Positions 29,456 to 35,580 of a stretch of DNA of 35,580 nt are shown one piece after another. Source of the stretch: SHLQ01 sp964610745 (GTDB taxonomy: Bacteria > Actinomycetota > Acidimicrobiia > Acidimicrobiales > SHLQ01). Below the pieces are notes generated by a model. It ran no database searches. It was not told the DNA's origin and worked only from the letters and a program-made list of their open reading frames with translations. The translations under genes were made by a program, and so were the position numbers. The stretch is from the NCBI GenBank assembly GCA_964610745.1, contig CAZSYL010000038.1, positions 1 to 35,580 of the forward strand, given 5' to 3'. Each line of letters begins with the position of its first letter. Positions within the stretch are counted from its first letter, which is position 1.

Positions 29456-30937
29456 TTAGCGCAATGGCATATCGGCGGGCGTAACTGGCGACGGTAGCCC
29501 CGAAGAACCCATCAGATCTGAATCGACCTTCGCCGCGCAGGCTCGACCTTCGGCGATGGCCCAAACGATGAGCGACTGCCCGCGGCCCATGTCGCCACAG
29601 ACATAGACACCGTCCACATTTGTCGCGTACTCAAGGTCTCGATCGACGTTGCCTCGGTCGGTGAGATCGACACCGAGGTCCTCGATCAAAGGTGACCTTT
29701 CCGGACCAAGAAAGCCCATTGCTAGGAGCACCATCTGGGCGGGAAATGTTTCCTCGGTTCCGTCGATAGGTACGAAGGTTGGGCGACCGTCGACGATCTT
29801 GGACTCACAACGCACAGTCTTGAGCGCAGATACATTTCCGTCCGCATCTTGCTCGAACTCAACGGTGTTCACGCCGTATTCGCGGACATCGCGTCCCTCG
29901 AGCTCGATGGCTTCGAGGTGCGCCGACGGGGTTCGGAGAACCAACGGCCACGTCGGCCACGGGTTCGACTCTGCACGTGTTGCTGGCGGCTCGGACATGA
30001 TCTCGAACTGATGGACAGAAGCTGCGCCATGTCGCAACACGGTTCCAAGGCAGTCAGCGCCGGTATCGCCGCCGCCAATAATGATGACGTCTTTGCCTTC
30101 GGCCGATGTTGGATGCTCGGCTAGTTCGCCCATCTGCACGGCGTTCGATGGCGGCAGAAACTGCATTGCCTGGTGTATACCGCCAGCCTCACGACCAGGG
30201 ATTGGAAGATCACGCCACTGGGTTGCACCAGCTGCCAGCACTATCGAGTCGAAATCGGCCTGCAACTCTGCGGTCGTGATATCAACGCCCACGTTCACAC
30301 CAGTGCGAAACACCGTACCTTCGGCTTCCATCTGCTCGAGTCGCCTGTCGATGAATCGTTTCTCCATCTTGAACTCGGGTATGCCGTAGCGAAGCAGCCC
30401 GCCGATTCTTGGGGCTCGTTCAAAGACGGTGACATCATGGCCTGCACGCGTTAGCTGCTGGGCCACGGCAAGTCCCGCCGGGCCTGATCCAACGACCGCC
30501 ACCGATTTTCCGGTCTTAACCGTTGAGATGATCGGTTCGACCCAACCTTCGGCAAAGGCACGTTCGATGATCTCGATCTCAACTTGTTTGATGGTGACCG
30601 GTGGTTCATGAATTCCGAGCACGCACGATCCCTCGCACGGCGCGGGGCACAATCGGCCCGTGAACTCGGGAAAGTTGTTCGTCGCGTGGAGTCGCTCGGA
30701 GGCTTCTTTCCAGTCATCGCGGTACACGAGGTCGTTCCAGTCCGGTATCAGGTTGCCGAGTGGACAACCGCTGTTACAAAACGGAACGCCACAATCCATG
30801 CAACGAGATGCCTGCGTCTTGAGCTCGTCCTCATCGAACGGCTCGTAGACCTCTCTCCAGTCGAGGATACGGACCGGCACGGGACGCATCGTTGGTGTCT
30901 TGCGGTCGTACTTCATGAATCCTGTTGGATCACCCAT
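29456..30937 (-). CDS. gltD: Glutamate synthase small subunit
   Basis: A 493-residue FAD and Fe-S subunit that passes electrons from NAD(P)H to the large subunit. Cysteine clusters near the N-terminus, CMDCGVPFCNSGC (C46, C49, C54, C58) and CPAPCEGSC (C97, C101, C105), hold [4Fe-4S] centres. The FAD-binding Rossmann motif VAVVGSGPAGLAVAQQL and a later GGDTGADCLG nucleotide loop follow, then VYVCGDMGRGQSLIVWAIAEG near the end. ATG 30937 is chosen by its GAGGAG Shine-Dalgarno; a 16-residue upstream extension would overlap more of gltB and lacks one. It overlaps the gltB stop by eight bases. Confidence 0.96.
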   Translation of the reverse strand: MGDPTGFMKYDRKTPTMRPVPVRILDWREVYEPFDEDELKTQASRCMDCGVPFCNSGCPLGNLIPDWNDLVYRDDWKEASERLHATNNFPEFTGRLCPAPCEGSCVLGIHEPPVTIKQVEIEIIERAFAEGWVEPIISTVKTGKSVAVVGSGPAGLAVAQQLTRAGHDVTVFERAPRIGGLLRYGIPEFKMEKRFIDRRLEQMEAEGTVFRTGVNVGVDITTAELQADFDSIVLAAGATQWRDLPIPGREAGGIHQAMQFLPPSNAVQMGELAEHPTSAEGKDVIIIGGGDTGADCLGTVLRHGAASVHQFEIMSEPPATRAESNPWPTWPLVLRTPSAHLEAIELEGRDVREYGVNTVEFEQDADGNVSALKTVRCESKIVDGRPTFVPIDGTEETFPAQMVLLAMGFLGPERSPLIEDLGVDLTDRGNVDRDLEYATNVDGVYVCGDMGRGQSLIVWAIAEGRACAAKVDSDLMGSSGLPSPVTPADMPLR

Positions 30938-33900
30938 GGCGTGCTCCTCGTTCTTTGGCCGAAGCCATAATCGCTTCCATCTCATCGGTGCCAGCTGCTC
31001 GGGCCTCGGCAGCTGCGACGAGTACCCGCTTGTAGTCGCGCGGCATGACCTTTACAAAGTGCGTTCGTGCAGTATCCCAATCGGCAAGGACGCGAATGCC
31101 GACATCGGATCCAGTCTCGACGACGTGGGCGTCGATCAAGCCCTTCACCACCTCGACGTCGTGATCATCGAGTCCTTCGAGATCGACCATCTCCTGGTTC
31201 ACAAGCGCTGGGAACGTACCCTCAACGTCATAGATGTAGGCGACCCCGCCCGACATACCGGCAGCGAAGTTGCGGCCGGTGGGACCGAGGATGATCGCAA
31301 CTCCCCCGGTCATGTATTCGCAACCGTGGTCGCCAATGCCTTCGACGACGGCCTTCGCGCCCGAGTTGCGTACGCAGAACCGTTCGCCCACGTTGCCGCG
31401 GATGAAGAGTTCACCAGCGGTCGCCCCATAGGCCACCACATTTCCTGCGATCACGTTGTCTTCGGCGACACACGCGAGATCGTCGGGTGGCCGAACGATG
31501 AGCCGGCCGCCGCTGAGGCCCTTACCAACAAAGTCGTTCGCATCGCCCACAAGGCGCAGGGTAATCCCGCGGGGAACAAACGCTCCGAAGCTATTGCCTG
31601 CTGATCCCGTTGCATCGACGATGACCGAGTCATCGTCGAGTCCTTCGGCACCATTGATGGTGGTGAGGTGGAAGCCGAGTTGCGTTCCAACAGCGCGATG
31701 AACGTTGCGGATCTCCGTCGAAATCCGGACTGGCGTACCACCTTCGAGGGTCGGCAGCGCAGCCTCGAGCAGCTTCGCGTCGAGGGCTTCTTCGAGCTTA
31801 TGATCCTGACCCGTCGTGTTGCGGCGCTCCTCGCCTTCGAGCAACGGCGGCACATACAACACCGGGGTGAGATCCAGGCCGTCGGTCTTCCAATGTTCGA
31901 TCGCGGCACGTAGATCGAGCGATTCGACCTGGCCGATAGCTTCGTCGAGGCTGCGGAAGCCGAGCTCGGCGAGTAGCTCACGAACTTCCTCGGCAATGAA
32001 CTCAAAGAAGTTCACTACGAACTCGGGAGAACCGCTGAATTTCTTGCGGAGCTCGGGATCTTGGGTGGCGACGCCTACCGGACACGTGTTCAGGTGACAA
32101 ACGCGCATCATGATGCAGCCCATGACGACGAGCGGTGCGGTTGCGAAGCCGAACTCATCGGCGCCGAGCAGCGCAGCGATCATCACGTCACGGCCGGTTT
32201 TGAGCTGTCCGTCGACCTGGACCACAACGCGTTCACGCAGGCCATTCATCAAGAGCGTCTGCTGAGTCTCGGCAAGGCCGAGCTCCCATGGCGAGCCAGC
32301 GTGCTTGACCGAGGTCAGCGGCGACGCCCCGGTTCCACCGTCATGGCCGGAGATGAGGACGACGTCGGCATGTGCCTTGGTCACTCCCGCGGCGACGGTG
32401 CCAACTCCCAGTTCGCTCACGAGCTTGACATGCACACGAGCTAGCGGATTTGCGCTCTTGAGGTCGTAGATGAGCTGAGCGAGGTCTTCGATCGAGTAGA
32501 TGTCGTGGTGCGGAGGCGGGCTAATGAGCCCTACACCGGGAGTGCTACCTCGAGTCTTCGCAATCCACGGATACACCTTGTGACCGGGGAGCTGGCCACC
32601 TTCGCCGGGCTTGGCACCCTGGGCCATCTTGATCTGAATGTCATCGGCGTTGACGAGGTAGTTCGACGTTACACCGAACCGCCCTGAGGCCACCTGCTTG
32701 ATCGCTGAACGCTTGGAGTCGCCATTCTCCATGGTCTTAAAGCGCTCGTCGTCCTCACCACCTTCTCCGGTGTTGGACTTGGCGCCGATTCGATTCATAG
32801 CGATTGCGAGGGTTTCGTGTGCTTCTGCGGAGATCGAACCGTACGACATTGCACCGGTTGAGAATCGTTTTACGATCTCGCTGATGGGCTCGACCTCGTC
32901 GATCGGTAGCGCGGGCCGATCTTCGGTGTTGAATCCGAACAAGCCACGCAGGGTCGACAGGTTCTCGGCGTGGTTATTCACCGCTGCGGTGTATTCGCGA
33001 AAGATGTCATACCGACCAGCCTTGGTCGCGTGCTGGAGCTTGAAGACAGTGTCGGGGTTGAAGAGGTGGAACTCCCCTTCCCGGCGCCATTGATACTCGC
33101 CTCCGACCTCGAGCGTCTGGTGAGCACGATGATTGGGGTTGGCTGGGAAGGCTCGTTCGTGGCGTTCGAGGACTTCGCTAGTCAGCACATCGAGACCAAC
33201 GCCTCCGAGGCGCCCTGGCATGGCGCCAAAGTACGTGTCGAGCACTTCATTGCTCAGGCCGATCGCCTCGAAGATCTGAGCGCCGGTGTAGGACGCCACG
33301 GTAGAGATACCCATCTTTGACATCACCTTCAACAAACCCTTGTCGAAGGCCTTGACGTAGTTCTTCTCTGCCTCCTGTGCGCTGACTGTGATGCCGTACG
33401 TTCCAGCTGCGGACATCTCGTTGATCGTCTCGAATGCAACGTAGGGATGAACGGCTCGGGCGCCGAATCCGAGAAGCGTCGCGACGTGATGCACTTCCCG
33501 GGCCTCGCCGGTTTCAACAACGATGTCGGCGCGTGAGCGAATTCCTTCTGCGACCAGGTCATGATGCACCGCTGCGGTTGCCAGCAGTGGCGGAATTGGA
33601 GCGAGAGAGGGCGAAACCGAACGATCCGTGAGGATCAGGATCTCTGCGCCGTCCGCAACGGCAGCTCGGGCGGCCTTTCGCACACCGTCGAGCGCGGTAG
33701 CGAGTCCCTCAGCGCCCGAGGAAGCCGGGAAGACAATATCGAGGAGCACGCTGGTCAATCCCGATGCAGGATCGGTCGACGGCAACAGACGAAGGAAGTC
33801 TGCTGGCGTGAGAACGGGGTGGTCGATGTGGATTTGGCGCACGACGTCCATGCCGGGTGCCAGCAGATTGCCTCGGGGGCCAAGGGTCGTACCGACCGCC

Positions 33901-35546
33901 GTGACCAACTCTTCGCGAATTGCATCCAGAGGCGGGTTCGTGACCTGAGCGAACAGTTGTTGAAAGTAGTCGGGCAACAGACGGGACTTTTTTGAAAGCG
34001 CCGCGATCGGGGTATCGGTCCCCATTGATCCAAGCGCTTCCTTGCCGTCCACGATCATTGGCTGGAGGACGACTTTGAGGTCTTCGTGGGTGTAGCCAAA
34101 GGCTAATTGGCGGGTTTCGAGTGTTCCTTCGATCGAGCGCTCATCCTCTTGGACGGGAAGTGACGACAGATGGGCAACGGAAGTCTGGATGAGCTGGCGA
34201 TATGGCCGTTTCGACGCAACCTCAGCCTTGATCTCGTCGTCGCGAAGAATGCGACCGGCTTCGGTGTCGATAAAGAAGATACGTCCCGGCTCGAGGCGGC
34301 CCTTTTCCACAACGGTGGATTGGTCGATGTCGACCACGCCGACCTCGGAGGCCATGATGACCAGGTTGTCGCTGGTGACCCAGTATCGGCTTGGGCGCAG
34401 CCCGTTTCGGTCGAGCACGGCACCGACGACCGTTCCATCGGTGAACGACACCGAGGCTGGGCCATCCCACGGCTCCATCAAGGTCGAGTAGTACTCGTAG
34501 AACGCAGTGCGATCCGGATCCATCGATTCGTGGTTTTCCCACGGCTCGGGGATCATCATCAGGATTGCTTCAGGAAGGCTGTAACCCGACAGCGTGAGCA
34601 GCTCGAGGCTCTCGTCGAAGCCCGCAGTATCGGATGCCCCCGGAGTGCAGATAGGGAAAGCACGCTCGAGCGAGTCGCCGAACAGATCAGACTCGAGTGC
34701 TGACTGGCGTGCCTTCATCCAGTTTCGGTTGCCCTTGATGGTGTTGATCTCTCCGTTGTGGGCTACGAGGCGATACGGATGAGCGAGCGGCCATGACGGA
34801 AATGTGTTGGTGCTGAACCGGCTATGCACGAGCGCAATTGCAGACTCGAAGCGCTCGTCGATGAGGTCGTCGTAGAACACGCCGAGTTGGCTTGTCGTCA
34901 GCATGCCCTTGTACACGATTGTTCTGGCCGATAGCGACGGGAAGTAGACCCCATCGTGCTGGGACGATGCGCCACCCATTGCTTCGCTGGCCTCTGACGC
35001 GCCCGCTTCGAGGTGGATCTCATGTTCGAAGCGCTTCCGGGCAACGAAGAGCACTCGGTCGAGGGCTATTCCCGACAGCGACCCAGAGCTATGGGCAAAG
35101 AAAGGTTGGCTGAGCGACGGCATTGTTACCCGTGAACCTGCGCCGATGGTCTCTGGTCGAACCGGAACCTCTCGCCAGCCGAGCACGACGAGGTCTTCTT
35201 CGACGGCAATGCGCTGAATCTCGGCCTTCGCTGTAGCGGCGATCGCCGGTTCTTGGGGGAGAAATGCAATGCCGGTCGCGTACTGGCCAAAGGGTGGTAG
35301 TTCGAAGTCGACGTCCTCGCGATATAGGGCATCAGGAATCTGGGTGAGAATGCCCGAGCCATCCCCGACCTCAGGGTCTGCTCCGGCTGCTCCGCGATGT
35401 TCGAGCGCGCATAGCGCTCCGAGTCCGTGTTGAACAATCCGATGGCTGCGTCGTCCAAGCATGTCGCAGACGAAGTTCAATCCGCAGGCATCGTGTTCAT
35501 TCTCAGGGTTATAAAGGCCCTGCCGCGGCGGCAGATCGTAGGTCAT
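30930..35546 (-). CDS. gltB: Glutamate synthase large subunit
   Basis: A 1538-residue enzyme that, with GltD, makes two glutamates from 2-oxoglutarate and glutamine, completing ammonium assimilation. The N-terminal glutaminase nucleophile is Cys21 (NEHDACGLNFVCDMLG), implying cleavage of a 20-residue propeptide. The central and FMN-binding parts are present (GEGGEDDERFKTMENGDSKR, then QVASGRFGVTSNYL), and a Cys cluster MRVCHLNTCPVGVATQ near 1150 fits the [3Fe-4S] centre. The GXGXG-repeat C-terminal domain follows (GATAGELFIRGNVGERFCVR). The full length matches the family. The ATG at 35546 has an AGGA site seven bases upstream. The promoter would lie beyond base 35580. Confidence 0.97.
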   Translation of the reverse strand: MTYDLPPRQGLYNPENEHDACGLNFVCDMLGRRSHRIVQHGLGALCALEHRGAAGADPEVGDGSGILTQIPDALYREDVDFELPPFGQYATGIAFLPQEPAIAATAKAEIQRIAVEEDLVVLGWREVPVRPETIGAGSRVTMPSLSQPFFAHSSGSLSGIALDRVLFVARKRFEHEIHLEAGASEASEAMGGASSQHDGVYFPSLSARTIVYKGMLTTSQLGVFYDDLIDERFESAIALVHSRFSTNTFPSWPLAHPYRLVAHNGEINTIKGNRNWMKARQSALESDLFGDSLERAFPICTPGASDTAGFDESLELLTLSGYSLPEAILMMIPEPWENHESMDPDRTAFYEYYSTLMEPWDGPASVSFTDGTVVGAVLDRNGLRPSRYWVTSDNLVIMASEVGVVDIDQSTVVEKGRLEPGRIFFIDTEAGRILRDDEIKAEVASKRPYRQLIQTSVAHLSSLPVQEDERSIEGTLETRQLAFGYTHEDLKVVLQPMIVDGKEALGSMGTDTPIAALSKKSRLLPDYFQQLFAQVTNPPLDAIREELVTAVGTTLGPRGNLLAPGMDVVRQIHIDHPVLTPADFLRLLPSTDPASGLTSVLLDIVFPASSGAEGLATALDGVRKAARAAVADGAEILILTDRSVSPSLAPIPPLLATAAVHHDLVAEGIRSRADIVVETGEAREVHHVATLLGFGARAVHPYVAFETINEMSAAGTYGITVSAQEAEKNYVKAFDKGLLKVMSKMGISTVASYTGAQIFEAIGLSNEVLDTYFGAMPGRLGGVGLDVLTSEVLERHERAFPANPNHRAHQTLEVGGEYQWRREGEFHLFNPDTVFKLQHATKAGRYDIFREYTAAVNNHAENLSTLRGLFGFNTEDRPALPIDEVEPISEIVKRFSTGAMSYGSISAEAHETLAIAMNRIGAKSNTGEGGEDDERFKTMENGDSKRSAIKQVASGRFGVTSNYLVNADDIQIKMAQGAKPGEGGQLPGHKVYPWIAKTRGSTPGVGLISPPPHHDIYSIEDLAQLIYDLKSANPLARVHVKLVSELGVGTVAAGVTKAHADVVLISGHDGGTGASPLTSVKHAGSPWELGLAETQQTLLMNGLRERVVVQVDGQLKTGRDVMIAALLGADEFGFATAPLVVMGCIMMRVCHLNTCPVGVATQDPELRKKFSGSPEFVVNFFEFIAEEVRELLAELGFRSLDEAIGQVESLDLRAAIEHWKTDGLDLTPVLYVPPLLEGEERRNTTGQDHKLEEALDAKLLEAALPTLEGGTPVRISTEIRNVHRAVGTQLGFHLTTINGAEGLDDDSVIVDATGSAGNSFGAFVPRGITLRLVGDANDFVGKGLSGGRLIVRPPDDLACVAEDNVIAGNVVAYGATAGELFIRGNVGERFCVRNSGAKAVVEGIGDHGCEYMTGGVAIILGPTGRNFAAGMSGGVAYIYDVEGTFPALVNQEMVDLEGLDDHDVEVVKGLIDAHVVETGSDVGIRVLADWDTARTHFVKVMPRDYKRVLVAAAEARAAGTDEMEAIMASAKERGARHG

Positions 35547-35580
35547 GGTCGTTCCTCATGTGGGTGGCATGGTGAAAGGC

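Noticed and set aside
1..35580. tRNA or rRNA genes
   Set aside because: I saw no cloverleaf with a GTTCRANTCC-type T-arm and no rRNA-like block on either strand by eye; a covariance-model search would be decisive.

Overview
The window reads as a chromosomal segment of a GC-rich actinobacterium, most likely of the class Acidimicrobiia (marine Ilumatobacter-like lineages are my best guess; this is inference from gene content, not a search). The indicators are an F420 pathway gene (fused FO synthase fbiC) with an F420-type luciferase-like oxidoreductase, a DUF3151 gene, a complete four-gene conservon (cvnABCD), frequent GTG starts, tight ATGA/GTGA overlaps, and many start codons placed 6-7 bases after a TANNNT box, the actinobacterial pattern for leaderless transcripts. 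No rRNA, tRNA, phage or transposase gene was seen. Two stretches of exactly 100 N (25705-25804 and 27995-28094) are assembly gaps, and both fall inside tandem repeats.

Layout. 1-2839 (minus): a chain that ends in three tRNA T-loop modification genes: two small membrane proteins, a Lys/Ala-rich protein, a ubiquitin-like sulfur carrier (ttuB-like), the tRNA 2-thiolase ttuA, and the start of trmI (cut by the window edge). 2899-4970 (minus): dacB (PBP4-type DD-carboxypeptidase) coupled to a LON-domain protein. 5053-6980 (plus): a fatty acid desaturase coupled to a FIST sensor protein. 7068-10800: a P-loop kinase-like/methyltransferase fusion, overlapping tail to tail with a large secreted beta-propeller protein. 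11059-15117 (plus): transketolase, transaldolase and an F420-type oxidoreductase, ending in a 25-bp palindromic tandem repeat. 15306-19249 (plus): a short leader ORF, an HxlR regulator, fbiC and a LOG-family protein, tightly packed.

19268-20612 holds small proteins and a Cys-rich protein, with a possible 9-residue ORF. 20705-24471 (minus) holds pyk-DUF3151-mobA followed by rnd. 24640-26141 (plus) holds a glycerophosphodiesterase, a zinc-ribbon protein, a 44-bp tandem repeat broken by a gap, and a two-helix membrane protein. 26244-29341 (minus) is the conservon: histidine-kinase-like CvnA with a Pro/Ala repeat tail, roadblock CvnB, DUF742 CvnC and Ras-like CvnD. 29456-35546 (minus) is gltB-gltD, glutamate synthase.

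Most of the segment is housekeeping metabolism: the non-oxidative pentose phosphate pathway, pyruvate kinase, nitrogen assimilation, cofactor synthesis, RNA processing and cell wall. The parts most worth a second look are the ttuB-ttuA-trmI module with an unusual carrier tail, the kinase-methyltransferase fusion, the HxlR/leader-peptide/fbiC arrangement, the conservon with its repeat tail, and the two repeat arrays that broke the assembly. No stretch longer than 300 bases lacks a gene.
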